From Cryptomeria japonica (lineage: Eukaryota > Streptophyta > Pinopsida > Cupressales > Cupressaceae): a stretch of 64,000 nt of DNA. Every line of letters starts with the position of its first letter. Position 1 is the stretch's first letter. This document shows, piece after piece, positions 22,901 to 33,716 of this stretch. The notes beneath the pieces were generated by a model. That model was not told where the DNA came from, ran no database searches, and was given only the letters and a program-made list of their open reading frames with translations. The stretch is taken from NCBI RefSeq assembly GCF_030272615.1, contig NC_081411.1:152075971-152139970 (forward strand). The letters run 5' to 3'. Made by a program: the position numbers and the translations under genes.

Positions 22901-23020
22901 GTTTATGAGTTTTTGGTAAAATGAAGGTTTGGTATATTTAGGTTTCAAAAATTCATCTAAAGCTTCATCTAACTCATAATCATCACAAATATGATCATCT
23001 TGCAAATAAAAATCTAACAT
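19925..23020 (-). CDS. LARD ORF: 1031-residue protein with a Tat-type aspartic protease and G-patch-like segment
   Basis: The open frame extends upstream to 23062 by a GTG, but the first AUG is at 23020, 14 codons in, and I take that as the start. Residues 1-390 are acidic, with degenerate units that end in SPK and contain EDE or EDD. Residues 397-446 hold three repeats of KP-x-x-TVQGGY. Residues 507-560 match the segment before the protease in the window's Tat element. The protease has VDNGSGLNVCS at about 604-614 and LLGRPWIH at 676-683. A glycine-rich G-patch-like part lies at about 852-911. It has no zinc knuckle, RT or integrase. The frame has no stop over 1031 codons. A role in the particle is inferred; function is unknown. 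Confidence 0.8.
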   Translation of the reverse strand: MLDFYLQDDHICDDYELDEALDEFLKPKYTKPSFYQKLINLVTMPFRCDEKDKSNGSSQGYIPINSSTESSNMVVFNNPLYEEISPFESKDKPFNRYDHALWDDALDAFVSPKKCSLHEDPCVQEDDIIPTFPSDGLSFSNKIPTRDDELMINAYPSPKVCLTHKHPLEKEDEIISNFLNSLSPKDHIEHILRKEDEFNTFIDAFPPKDEELINNVISSPEIDNTLNIPFNNLTIWDEPLEEGIDYSLPLAKGDEIKIGNSLDSFSPSLNLNYSPSKNKASPSPQLGSTHKETLVQSKMVNISFKDLPLKSETLESNVDPSPREFIPHVDPLMIEDDMTFPLPTRTSMLTPCLSPKIDLIRDKILVQEKTINNSSNTFVHSSKPSSINLIHLNETPNKPLLTVQGACPSQNSQPLNKPILVVQGGYANDSFCTPKKPIITVQGGYSSKSPYEYAKQLTRESYHSVAHTYNTRNNRQPSPPPVIPTSLPPSQPILPQATRISQMLSKDYDLIEQLKTTPAKISLWDLIQTSFVHHGMLQDALKDLNVPPPNTSSNIVSLVNSVMNPKAQIVFTQDELPTSEIQQQYDPLMIVVIINNTAIRRTLVDNGSGLNVCSINLLHKMNVDTSLIEPDSRPIRGFDNVAKSSLGIITLPVTVGPITLPTPIHVMSGNLTYNLLLGRPWIHSMQVVPSTLHRQVKLIYNNKTYTLIGDTNLQACLQTSTSKGSSSKPSSSSDDSLNKIPMDKSSPSNNQNSLDEPKAPEEDPSGLESTHEKAFDHEKVLAEDDWGSLDFNPTFVGEYRVPPRDLKGKKKEETRDQSVLPKSMSNNFVAASQTSSPHTSNYEEFDSLSYEKPPSLPEMADRYGRGFRIFAKHGYHGNGCGTHEQGIKVPLETNFHNYAFGLGYNPCKRTKASKRPSLNVNAIFSSDDDLTSTKSSSTSINSHSPHKEILAMNKSLYESPQISKSTYESLSPIHHKVLSSRDKALINYTHPSSKSSCDFSSSILYMFLISLIVEHLACHIQIPHSIYHVFK

Positions 23021-23156
23021 TTTGAATTGGATAAAATTTAAACACACAATGCAAAGAAACACACTTTTTTTTTTTCTTTTTTAATGAAAATGAAATGAAA
23101 ACACACTAAATCTAGATCTAGATCTAACAAATGCAATGCAAGAGGAAGCAATGATA

Positions 23157-23176
23157 GATTCACGTCGGGTTCACCA
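23157..23176 (-). promoter_or_regulatory. LARD primer-binding site
   Basis: On the minus strand TGGTGAACCCGACGTGAATC follows the 5' LTR after three bases. It differs at one position from the Tat site at 10735-10754. The identity links the two elements to the same tRNA primer. Confidence 0.8.
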
Positions 23177-23179
23177 AAA

Positions 23180-24879
23180 TGTGTAGGGGAAAAAGCGAAA
23201 CTAGGTTAACATGCCCTAATCCTACCTTTTGACACACATTACAGAATACGAAAGAGCCTAGAGATATCGCACAATTGGCTACTTATTTTTGTGAAAGAGA
23301 GAGCCACGGGATATCTATTAGGATTTCTATTCCCTTGTTGAAATTGAAAGATAAAATGATGCAAGTTCAATCCCTAACCTCAAAATGCAAGTAGGAACTA
23401 ATGACAAGATTGCAGAATTGAACTTAAATGATGGAAAGCTGTAAACACAAGGATAAGACAAGAATGAAAATGCGTACCCGGAGTTAAAATCTGATTGAAA
23501 ATGTTCGGGACGGGGGTGCGGGCGCCACTGTCCTGATTCTGACCCTGAAACTGCTCCGAAAACTACTGTTTTTGCACTTTGGAAAAAGCTGTCAAAGTTG
23601 CTGAAAATGCTGTCGGACCAGGGCGCCCAGCACCCCTGTCCCAGGGACCAGGGCGCCCAGAAGGGACCAGGGCACCCAGAAGGGACCAGGGCGCCCAGCG
23701 CCCCTGTCCTGGCAGGACCAGGGCGCCCCACGCCCCTGTCCTGGTCTTTTGTTCTGAAATTTGGTGGGAAGGCCGGTCTCAGTCTGCTTCTTCCGGATCT
23801 GCAACCTGCGGCATCGTCCGAGTCCCGAAACTTGCAATAATATCTGAAAAGGGGAAGGGGCGGCTATATAGGATTTTGCCTTAGTCAAACCCCCGCTTCG
23901 GTGATTTCCACCTCCACGAATAGCCAAGTTGTTTTGTAAAATGTATTGTGTGTGCAGACCTAGTGTGTGTGCAAGGTCCAAAATGCAAGAAAGCAAACTA
24001 GAGCAACCTAGAAAGTAAACCCTAATTGCTTGTAAATGATAATGCAAATGCTCTAAATCAAGATGCAATGTGATCTAAAGCATGAATAAATGATATATCA
24101 AAGCTTATGTAAGGACATGAAAACAATATGAAATCATACCCAACCCTCAAGGGAGGAGTACAAGCCAATCTTCAGTCGGTAATCTCCTATTGTTCTTCAA
24201 TGTCTTCCAAGCCCTAAGTGGATGAATGAATTTGATAAGTTCTTGATAGAGGAATGTTGAATGTTGTTGAAGTCTTCAAAGATCTGCTCTTTCGATGCAT
24301 AGAAGGTCCTTGAAAGCCAAAAATCCGATCCTTTCAAATGAAGAAAGAGAGCTCTTATGTATGAAACCCTAGGTTGTAAATTCGTATTTTGGCCGACCTA
24401 GAGATTGAATATCCCGCCAATTTCTTGGGGTTAAGCTTTATTTTATGATTGGATCGTGCTCCCAAAATTTCGGGAAAAATGTCCGGGACCATGTTGCACG
24501 GGCGCCATGGTCCCGACAACTTTTCACCAAATTTTCAGGGCCGTCAGATATGATGATTTTAGAGAGAATCCCGAAGTTACAGGTGATTTCGAGATGTTTT
24601 GACCCCCGAAATCAAGCCCCCAAGTTCAAAATAGGACCTAATTAGGGTTTTTGATTAAATGATGTATTGGAAGAATAAAATGAAAGGGGCACACTTTAAT
24701 GAAAGGGCCCAACTTTATGATATGGGAGATGATAAAATAGGACCTTAGACCTAATTAATTTAATTAATTAAGTGCTAAAGGGGAAATGCAATGCAAAATG
24801 CAAAATGCGCCAAGGCGGGTGCTAAACTAGGTGTGAAATTGTACCACCCTAGCAAGTGCGTACAATTTACGACACTACA
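23180..24879 (-). repeat. LARD 5' LTR (1700 bp)
   Basis: Near-identical to 16637-18317: about 18 substitutions by eye, mostly transitions, plus one extra 19-bp unit. It has a TATATA at 23865-23870 on the minus strand. It abuts the TSD ATATG at 24880-24884. Confidence 0.93.
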
Positions 24880-25170
24880 ATATGGTTTGAAACAAGCACC
24901 TAGAGCATGGTATGAAAGATTGCACTCTTATTTAATCAAGTTTGGTTTTATAAGGACAAGTGAAAACAACAATATGTACATGAAGAATGATGAAAATGGA
25001 ATACTGATCTCAGCCATATTTGTTGATGATATTATCTTTTGTGGAAATGACTCTTTATGCAAGAACTTTGGAAATGACTCTTTATGCAAGAACTTTGGAA
25101 ATGAAATGAGCAAAGAATTTGAGATGTCATTAATCGGTGAGATAAAGTATTTTATAGGTTTATAGATACT
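24880..25170 (+). pseudogene. Copia-1 reverse transcriptase, second part
   Basis: It resumes after the LARD with [11 protein letters not shown] and reaches the catalytic FVDDIIFCG at about 25018-25044, the copia equivalent of YVDD. Directly after it a 27-bp unit is duplicated in frame (25043-25096). The frame ends at a TAG at 25162-25164, where Copia-2 reads Q. Confidence 0.88.
25043..25096 (+). repeat. In-frame 27-bp tandem duplication after the RT active site
   Basis: Two copies of a unit starting GGAAATGACTCTTTATGC at 25043 and 25070. Copia-2 has only one copy. It adds nine residues (NDSLCKNFG repeated) next to the catalytic box. Confidence 0.9.
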
Positions 25171-25174
25171 ACAA

Positions 25175-25976
25175 ATGAAAGATGAGATTTTCATTACTCA
25201 ATCCAAGTACATAAAGGAAATCTTGAGGAAATTTGGAATGGAGGATTCAAAACCAGTAAGTACTCCTATGACTACCAACTGTAAACTATCAAAGAATGAT
25301 GAATCTGCATCTGTTGATGAGACACTTTACCGATCTATGATTGGAAAGTTGCAATATGTTGTTCAGAGTAGGCCAGATATAGCACATGCAGTAGGTATAG
25401 TTGCAAGATTTTCTGCAGATCCCAAGGAAACACACATGACAACAATCAAGAGAATTTTTAGATACTTGAAAGGCACTGAAGATTATGGCTTAGTATATCA
25501 GAAAGGAAATGACTTTGATTTAAAAGTTTATACTGATGCTGATTGGGCAGGCAACATTGATGACATGAAAAGCACAAGTGGAGGAGCTTTCTTTTTAGGA
25601 GAAAGACTAGTGAGTTGGCTTAGCAAGAAACAAGGATGTGTTTCATAGTCAACAACAGAAGCTGAATATGTTGCTGCAACATTGAATTATACTAATATAA
25701 CATGGATCAAACAACTGTTGGAAGGTATAAATGATATTCTGTGACAATACTAGTGCCATTAACATTTCAAAGAATCCTGTTATGCACTCTAAGACAAAGC
25801 ACATCTCTATCAAATATCATTATCTTAGAGAAGAAGTTCAAGAGAAGAAAGTGGTGTTGGAATATGTTAGCACAAAGGAACAAATAGCAGATATCTTCAC
25901 CAAGCCACTGCCAAGGGACACTTTTGAGTATCTCAGAAGCAAGTTAGGGGTCCTACCCCTATCTTCTACTCACTGA
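25175..25976 (+). pseudogene. Copia-1 RT tail and RNase H, broken
   Basis: It shows PVSTPM, then SMIGKLQYV and SRPDIAHAVG, and the RNase H start VYTDADWAG at about 25530. A TAG at 25646 interrupts at the KQGCVS site, just before the STTEAEY motif. About 25727 lacks some codons relative to Copia-2 and shifts the frame. The second RNase H part carries DNTSAINISKNP and [10 protein letters not shown]. It ends at TGA 25974 after the usual copia C-terminus ([20 protein letters not shown]). Confidence 0.88.
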
Positions 25977-26356
25977 CCGAGTTTGGTGAAAGCATCAATT
26001 CGATGAACCTACCGAATATTATGTGTGGATTGATGCTAATTTACACACTTTAGGAGGTTTTGTAAAGGTGTGCACGAAACAAATATAGGGAATAGGAATT
26101 GTAGACAAAATGCTTTGACCGAGACTGAGTTGACACATAATAGCAAGGAATTCACTTCTCAGCGGAAGAAATCATGTTTTAGTTCTTTACTTTTTGGCAT
26201 TGTTGTCAAAAGGGGAGAAGATCAAAGAAAAGGGGAGAAGACAAATGTATGGGGGAGAAATTTGATGACAGGAGGAGAGCATTTCAGAATCTCACAACAA
26301 TCCGAATCAATTAGGTCAAATCAATTGGTTTTTCCATCAATGCCCAAGGGGGAGAT
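25977..26356 (+). other. Copia-1 3' untranslated region and polypurine tract
   Basis: Non-coding sequence ending in CCCAAGGGGGAGAT (about 26343-26356), the polypurine tract directly before the 3' LTR. A 110-codon frame at 26070-26402 runs into the LTR and has no domain, so I do not count it. The matching stretch in Copia-2 is about 31785-32268. Confidence 0.75.
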
Positions 26357-27873
26357 TGTTGGCATTATAACAGACAGTGAGAGATTGTTGGCATTTCAAT
26401 AAGGATATTGAGAAGGTTGTTGATGATTATGGATATAACTGATTAAGGATGTTTACTGTCTTAATATTATTATTTTTTCATTGATGTCAAGAAATTGATT
26501 TTCTAATTCAGCATGATGTTGCCATATCTTAAGAAGTATGATTTGGTGAGTATAAAGATGTCGGTAAAAGACACAAAAAGAATGTGATGAATAAGGGGAG
26601 GAATAAGTTATTCAATGGGCAACTATTGCCGAGTTAGACAATGATGAGATCATGATGTTTAGATTGTTTTGATATCCTACATATGCTATTGTTTGAAAGG
26701 TTAATACTATACTATGTTACCGAGCAAAGAACTTAGTCGGTAAACCCTAAGGAACCTAGTCGATAAACCCTAAGGTTATCGCTATCGGTTAATGAAGGCA
26801 AAATGTCTACCGAGTGAAGTTTAGTATTTACCGAGTTGCAACCAAGCTATAATAGAATGCATTGAATGAATAAAAACATTATTTAATGAAGGAAGCTGAT
26901 GAGATGGTGATGATTAAATGATTGTTACGTGTATAAAGGTTGTTAAGGATCTATAGCAAAGGAAGATCAATGGAAGATCAACAGCTCAGATTGAACCACA
27001 ATACCCTAGCACAAGTTCCAAGAAATGTATGCAAGTTCCAAGGCGGGGTAAAACGTTTTCAGATCAAAGGATACATTGATCCTGGTCAAGTTTGAAGATC
27101 TGATGGCTATGATTGATCATGGGAAATGTGATCAAGGAGATTCAGTGGTTAGCAAATTGTTTATAAATAAGGAACTGTTGATAAACAATGTATGCAGGAA
27201 AGTGTAAGCACATGGATGCTACATAGTGATTACCGAGCATAGAAGCTTGAAGACCTATTTGAATAATAGAGTATAGAGCCCAACAGAAGGACAATATAAG
27301 TCCTATGATTAGATTGTATTGAGCAAATAAGAATCTGCTTTAGCATTTTAGATGTGAAGTTGTAGATAGATTTTTATTACTATTATTTTGTAAAGTGACA
27401 AAAAATCTCTTAATCGAGTGGACTTAACAATCTTATTTGTAAAACCCTCTAGCAAGGTGACATTCTGATTGAGTGTTTGAAATCCTTTAACAAGGTCACT
27501 TCTAACAAGGTGAAGATCCTAACAGATCTAAGGGAAATCCCTTAACTGGGTCACATCTAGCAATGTGTTTGTAATCTTTAACAGGATTTGCTTTTAACTG
27601 AGCATACTCTAGAATAGTATATTTCTAAGTGGGTCCAAAATCCCATAGTGGTTTTTCCCTATTTGGGTTTCCATGTTAAATCTGGTGTTACAAGTGTTGT
27701 GATGTTTATATGCTTATGAGTTTACATGTTTAGCAGTTTTGGTATATTACTGAAGTATATGTTACCGAGGTTGAATCTGTTGAATATATTGAAGATTAAG
27801 TTTGTATGATTCACCCCCCCTCTCATCTTGTTAGCTTGGCATCTGTACTAAACATTTAGTATCAGAACTATCA
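26357..27873 (+). repeat. Copia-1 3' LTR (1517 bp)
   Basis: It begins TGTTGGCATTATAAC and ends AGAACTATCA. It is slightly longer than the 5' LTR, partly through a duplicated CCTAAGGAACCTAGTCGATAA-like segment near 26745-26770, seen also in Copia-2. The TSD CACAT follows at 27874-27878. Confidence 0.93.
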
Positions 27874-27878
27874 CACAT

Positions 27879-29519
27879 CACTCTTGGGAATGAGCTTGCG
27901 TGGTAAATCCTTCGAGCCTCTATAGAAATCAGGTGAGAGCGAAAGCTATAGCCTTGGGTGTAGTTCTTCCTACAGTGCAACTTGCCGAAAGGACATATGG
28001 GCCCCACCACAAGTTACAAGGCTCTTAAGTGAGTCACTGCAGAATGAACTTACGTCAAAAGACATCGAACATTACTAAACACCTTTTATTATAGAAGCCC
28101 ACCTATTCTATTGATTGAGGATATTTGTGAAAAGTTTAGTGCAAGAGCATATATGGTTTTTCTCCCAAGATACTCACCATACATATTTCCTTGAGTAGAA
28201 ACAGGGCTTTTTGAAAGGCTACTTGTAGCTTGATAAAAGTGGTGACTCCCCCATCATAGGGATCATCTATCTATTATGCTCGCGCAAGACTTAGTATATC
28301 ACATCCTTACCTACCATGATGGGATTCATAAGGTATGTAGTACCAAAGTCAAAGAAATATCAAGATGTGGGCTGAAATTATTGCAACTGGCCATTTGAAC
28401 TTAGGGATAAAGTGTGTTTGAGTTGTCTTCATCTTGTGTCAGACCAGTAACAATTTGAGTCGACTTCAGGCTTTGGGAAACATAAAATATATTTTTAAAA
28501 AGGGCCAATAAAGTTCATGATTGGGTTGATCTAGAACCACACCTATGTTTGCCTTTTGTTGAAAAGGGGCAAGGTTATTGTGCCTGTGTGCTTGTTGTGT
28601 TTTCTTGTCAAAGAAATTCAAAACAATTTTAAACCAAGTATTCATCCAATAAATTTACCTCAAACATTGATAAACAAAACAAACATCAACAAGTAAAACA
28701 AGTATCAATTTGTATGACCATCACTCACATTTTGAGAGAAAGGAGCCTTCATCAAAAGACCACATTGAAAAAGAGACAATTGAGCTCAAAAGTTCTTATC
28801 AAAAGAAGGAAGTTTTTCTATATCAATAGACAAATTTCTCTCTCACATAGAGCCTTCTTGCGCCATATGCACTTGAATTTTCAAGGCAAATCCAACGAAT
28901 TTGACAAGGAGCCTTTGAAGAATAGAGCTTTTACTCAGTATAGAGCCTTGGATTATCACAAAAACAAAGGAGGCAAGATCAACCCTTCTTTCTTTCCAAA
29001 AATCTATATCACCTACAATGTAGCTCGAGGGGAACCACCAACCCCTGAGAGAGAGGAAAAAGTAGAAACCCCGTTTGTGACAGAAAGTTTTTATTGAGGT
29101 CCATATTCTATCTACTTTCACCTTCACACATCACAAAACCATTCAACTCTCAAAACACAAAAAGGTCTTGTCCTAATTTCTTTTAAATATTGTTTAAATC
29201 AAACCAACAAATCACTTTTAGGGCATCTCTACATCTAGGATCAATCATCCCAAGAGGCAATTCTACATAGGTTAAAACTAGTTTATGAGTGCATCCTCTC
29301 ATTGCTAGGTAGCTTGGTTTGTAACACATCTCAAACCTTGCTATATCTTATCACATCAAAATTGTTGAAAACACAAGAGCAATTCACAAAGAACTTTGGT
29401 AACATCCAACCTTCAGTGTTAGAGATCCATCTTCTAAATGTTTCACAAACACTTGTCTTCCATCAAACATTTCATCACCACCTCATAATCGCTTTCACCA
29501 GCCTTGAAATTTCAACAAC
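27879..29519 (+). other. Tat leader, second part, mostly non-coding
   Basis: It continues the leader cut by Copia-1, so leader plus array is about 2.9 kb, long even for a Tat element. The only ATG-started frame of note is 28714-29097 (127 codons, strongly basic, K/R-rich, no known domain). Some Tat-lineage elements have an extra ORF ahead of gag, so a relic of such an ORF is possible but not shown. Confidence 0.5.
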
Positions 29520-30279
29520 ATGGTTCAAACAAGATTAATGAGAAACTGACAATCAGAGATTGAAGATGAGGAAGATAACCTCAACAATTTCCATGAGGCC
29601 GTTGGAGGAGGCACAAATGATGAAGATCCTAGCAATCCAACTCCTGAAGATATAGAAAGAGCACAACACAATCCCAAGTTCAATAGACTCTTTGATGAAA
29701 TCCTTAGAAACAACGCAAATGCTCATTTTCTAAGACTTGCTCAAGAGGGTGCCAAACTACCCTCTAGCTTTGATACCGCATAGATATGACAGACATCAGA
29801 ACAACATAGCCGTAACGATGGTGGAAGAGGTAGAGATTACTTCCGATAAGACCTTAATAACCAAGGGAATCCCCCACCTCCTCTACTACAGAAATAGACA
29901 TGTTGAGACAACAAGTAGAAAATATCTCTCAACAACTCAATAGTGGTGTGAAGACTACCCGATTTTAACTAAACAATATTTGTCCCTATCCCTTTGATAG
30001 GAACATGCATATGCCACCTTTTCTGCGAGGGTTTGAAACACCCAAGTTTAAAAAGTACAGGGGCAAAGGAGACCCTAGAGATCATGTACAAGAATTTCAC
30101 TCAGCTTGTTTAGAGGTGCCCTGTGAGGACAACTATCTAATGCACCTTTTTCCTCTGAGTTTGGGAGGCACAACCACACAATGGTTTTCCCGATTACCAG
30201 GTAGCATTAGAACATTTGAGGAACTAGTTCAAACATTCATCGCTCATTATGCACATAACCTAGAACGAGATGTTACCAT
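29520..30279 (+). pseudogene. Tat gag, first part, broken
   Basis: An ATG at 29520 opens MVQTRLMRN, a start form common in plant Ty3 gag, but a TGA follows nine codons later. The frame recovers as an acidic region at 29550-29770. From 30005 it reads as the capsid core: PPFLRGFETPKFKKYRG, DPRDHVQEF and TTQWFSRLPGSI. Copia-2 cuts the domain at 30279 (TSD ACCAT at 30275-30279). The gag continues in frame at 38014. Confidence 0.85.
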
Positions 30280-31784
30280 TGTAAAGTTTTGATGCCAATA
30301 GCTAACAAGATGAGAGGGGGGGGGATGAATCATACAAACTTAATCTTCCATAAAATCAACAGATTCAACCTCGGTAACTTATACTTCAGCAATATAACCA
30401 AAAACTGCTAAACATGCAAACTCATAAACACATAATCATCATAACACATATAACACCAGATTTAACGTGGAAACCCAAATAGGGAAAAATCACTGTGGGA
30501 TTCCGGACCCTCTAAGAAATATACTCTTCTAGAGTATGCTCAGTTAAAAGCAAATCCTATTAAAGATTACAAACACATTGCTAGATGTGACCCGGTTAAG
30601 GGAATTCAATCAGATCTGTTAGGATCTTCACTTTGTTATAAGTGACCTTGTCAAAGGATTTCAAACACTCATTTAGAATGTTACCTTGCTAGAGGGTTTA
30701 CAAATAAGACTGTTAAGTCCACTCGGTTAAGAGATTTTCTGTCACTTACAAAATAAACAACAGTAATAAATATATCTACAACTTCACATCTGAAATGCTA
30801 AAGAAGATTCTTATTTGCTCAAAACAATCTTGTCATAGGACTTATCTTGTCCCTCTGCTGGGCTCCTTACTCTGTTATACAAACATGTATTCAAGCTTCT
30901 ATGCTCGGTAATCACTATGTAGCATCCCTGTGCTTACACTTGCCCGCATACATTGTTCATCAATAATTTCTTATTTATAAACAATTTGCTAACCGCTGAA
31001 TCTCCTTGATCAAATTTCCCACGATCAATCTTAGCCATCAGATCTTCAATCTTGACTAGGTTCAATGTATCCTTCGATCTGAAAATGTTTTACCTTGCCT
31101 TGGGACTTGCATTCCTTTCTTGGAACTTGCACAAGGTTATTGCGGTTCAATCTGCGCTGTAGATCTTTCTCTTGATTTTCCATTGCCGTAGATCCTTAAC
31201 AAACTTCATGCACGGTATACCAATCATTTAATCAACTCCATCTCATCATTTTCCTTCATTAAATAATGCTTTTATCCATCCAATGCGATCTGTCATAACT
31301 CAGTCACAACTCGGTAAATACTAAACTTTACTCGGTAGACATTCCATCTTCATTAACCGATATCGATAACCTTAGGGTTTACCGACTAGGTTCCTTAGGG
31401 TTTATCGACTAGGTTCTTTGCTTGGTGACATAGTATAGTATTAACATTATAATCAACAACATTTGTAGGATATCAAAACAATCTAAACATCATGATCTCA
31501 TCATTGTCTAACTCGGTAATAGTTGCCCATTGAATATCTTATTTCTCCCCTTTCTTATCACATTCTTTCTGTGTCTTTTACCGACATCTTAATTTTCTTC
31601 AAATCAATCTCCTCAAGATATAACAACATCATATTGAATAAGAAAATCAATTTCTTGACATCAATGACAAAATAATGTTATAAAGATAGTTATCATCCTT
31701 TTTCAGTTATATCAAATAATCTTCAACAACCTTCTCAATATCCTTAATGAATATCAACAATCTCCTTCTATTGAAATGCCAACA
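30280..31784 (-). repeat. Copia-2 3' LTR (1505 bp)
   Basis: On the minus strand it starts TGTTGGCATTTCAATAG and ends CTTTACA. A run of nine G lies at about 30314-30322 (plus strand). CTCGGT, the complement of ACCGAG, recurs as in the Copia-1 LTRs. A polypurine tract (minus strand AAAGGGGGAGAT) abuts it at 31785-31796. Confidence 0.93.
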
Positions 31785-32268
31785 ATCTCCCCCTTTGGCA
31801 TTGATGGCAAAACCAACTTTTAAATGGTAATACCAACAATATATTCAAATTGATTCAGATTCAGATTGTTGTTAGACTTCTCCTGTTATCCTTGAGCTGT
31901 TAAAATCTCGTGAAGTCTTCTCCCTTTTTCATTAGCTTCTGAGCTGTTGTCTTGCATTTAGTCTTCTCCCTTTTGTAATCTTCTCCCCCTGTCATTAGTC
32001 TTCTGTTATCTTCTTCATTTAGGATTTTACCATTTAGTCTTCTCCTCCTTTGACAACAATGCCAAAAAGTAAAAGAACTAAATCACGATTTCTTCCTCTG
32101 TGAAGTGATTTGCCTTGCTATGTATCATCTCAGTCTCGGTTAGAGCAACTTGTCTCTATTAACTATTTCCTGCACACCTTTAGAAAACCTTCTAAAGTGT
32201 GTAAATGAGCATCAATCCACACATAATATTCTGTAGATTCATCGAATTGATGCTTTCACCGAACTCTA

Positions 32269-33716
32269 TCAGTGAGTAGAAGATAGGGGTAGGACACCTA
32301 ACTTGATTCTAAGATACTCAAAAGTGTCCCTTGGCAGTGGCTTTGTGAAGATGTCTGCTAATTGCTCCTTTGAACTGATATATTCCAGCACAAATTTCTT
32401 CTCTTGAACTTCTTCTCTGAGATAATGATACTTTATAGAGATATGTTTTGTCTTAGAGCACAATACCAAATTCTTTGAAATGTTAATGACACTCGTATTA
32501 TCATAGAATATAGTTGCTGGCTTGGTAACTTTCTCATTTATACCTTCCAACAGTTGTTTGATCCATGCTATATTGGTACAATTCAATGCTGCAACAACAT
32601 ATTCAGCTTCTATTGTTGACTTTGAAATACATCCTTGTTTCTTACTAAGCCAACTAACTAGTCTTTCTCCTAAAAAGAAAGCTGCACCACTTGTGCTTTT
32701 CCTGTCATGTATGGTGCCTGCCCAATCAATATCAGTATAAACTTTTAAATCAAAATCATTCCTTTTTTCATATACTAAGCCATAATCTTCAGTGCCTCTT
32801 AGGTATTTGAAAATTCTCTTGAATGCTGTCATATGGGTTTCCTTGGGATCTACATAAAATCTTGCAACAATACCTACTACATGTGCTATATCCGGTCTAC
32901 TATGCACAACATATTGCAACTTCCCAATCATAGATCGGTAAAGTGTCTCATCAACATATGCAGATTGATCATTCCTTGATAGTTTACAGTTAGTAGTCAT
33001 AGGAGTACTTACTGGTTTAGAATCCTCCATTCCAAAATTCTTCAAGATTTCCTTTATGTACTTTGATTGAGTAATGAAAATCTCATCTTTCATTTGCAGT
33101 ATCTGTAAACCTATAAAATACTTTATCTCATCGATTAATGACATCTCACTTTCTTTGCACATTTCATTTCCAAAATTCTTGCATAAGGAGTCATTACCAC
33201 AAAAAATAATATCATCAACAAATATGGCTGAAAGCAGTATACAATTGTTCTCATCATTCTTCATGTACATATTGCTGTTTTCACTTGTCCTTATAAAACC
33301 AATCTTGATCAAATAAGAGTGTAGTCTTTCATACCATGCTCTAGGTGCTTGTTTCAGACCATATAAAGCTTTGTTTAATTTACATACCTGATCTTTACTC
33401 TTGTCTTCAACAAATCCTTTAGGTTGTTCAATATAAACTTCTTCTTCTAGTATACCATTCAAAAATGCAGATTTAACATCCATTTGATATACCTTGAAAT
33501 TTTTGAAAGCAACATATACCAACAATGTTCTTACTCCCTCAAGTCTAGCCACAGGTGCAAAAGTCTCACCATAATCTATTCCTTCTTCTTGAGCATAACC
33601 TTTGCAAACTAGTCTTGCTTTGTTCTGAATGACCTCACCTTTTTCATTTAGCTTGTTTCTGAAAATCCACTTTGTACCGATTACATTTTTGTCCTTCGGT
33701 CTTGGGATCAGTGTTC
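32269..33716 (-). pseudogene. Copia-2 reverse transcriptase and RNase H, one long open frame
   Basis: After a TGA at about 33717 (a TGG in Copia-1) the frame stays open for about 480 codons. The RT shows [26 protein letters not shown] and the catalytic FVDDIIFCG at 33222-33196. RNase H follows: DIDWAG (the family form is DADWAG, so one change), [10 protein letters not shown] and [11 protein letters not shown]. The stop after GVLPLSSTH matches Copia-1. This part looks nearly intact, but it lacks a usable start of its own. Confidence 0.9.

Larger units (their letters stand above)
16637..24879 (-). mobile_element. LARD-like non-autonomous Tat relative with one long ORF
   Basis: LTRs at 16637-18317 (1681 bp) and 23180-24879 (1700 bp) are flanked by a perfect TSD ATATG (16632-16636 and 24880-24884). 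On the minus strand each LTR begins TGTAG and ends CTACACA. The 4.86-kb interior has a Tat-type primer-binding site, one long ORF and a polypurine tract AGTGGGGGCTAAA beside the 3' LTR. There is no RT, RNase H, integrase or gag zinc knuckle. The LTRs differ by about 18 substitutions by eye plus one 19-bp unit, so insertion was recent. Mobilisation by Tat proteins is inferred. Confidence 0.93.
11982..27873 (+). mobile_element. Copia-1: Ty1/copia element, plus strand, carrying a nested LARD
   Basis: LTRs at 11982-13474 and 26357-27873 are flanked by a perfect TSD, CACAT (11977-11981 and 27874-27878). The interior order gag, protease, integrase, RT, RNase H is the Ty1/copia order. The LARD at 16637-24879 splits the RT. 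The coding part carries at least eight stops plus a deletion near 25727, so it cannot be autonomous. It is the same family as Copia-2, by near-identical proteins and LTRs. A Sire-like lineage is possible but not proven. Confidence 0.93.

Noticed and set aside
26070-26402. 110-codon frame after Copia-1 RNase H as an envelope-like third ORF
   Set aside because: It runs into the 3' LTR, has no signal peptide or membrane segment, and is not kept in Copia-2.
28714-29097. 127-codon basic ORF as an extra Tat protein
   Set aside because: It is open with an ATG, but has no known domain and no second copy here to show that it is kept. Mentioned only within the leader entry.
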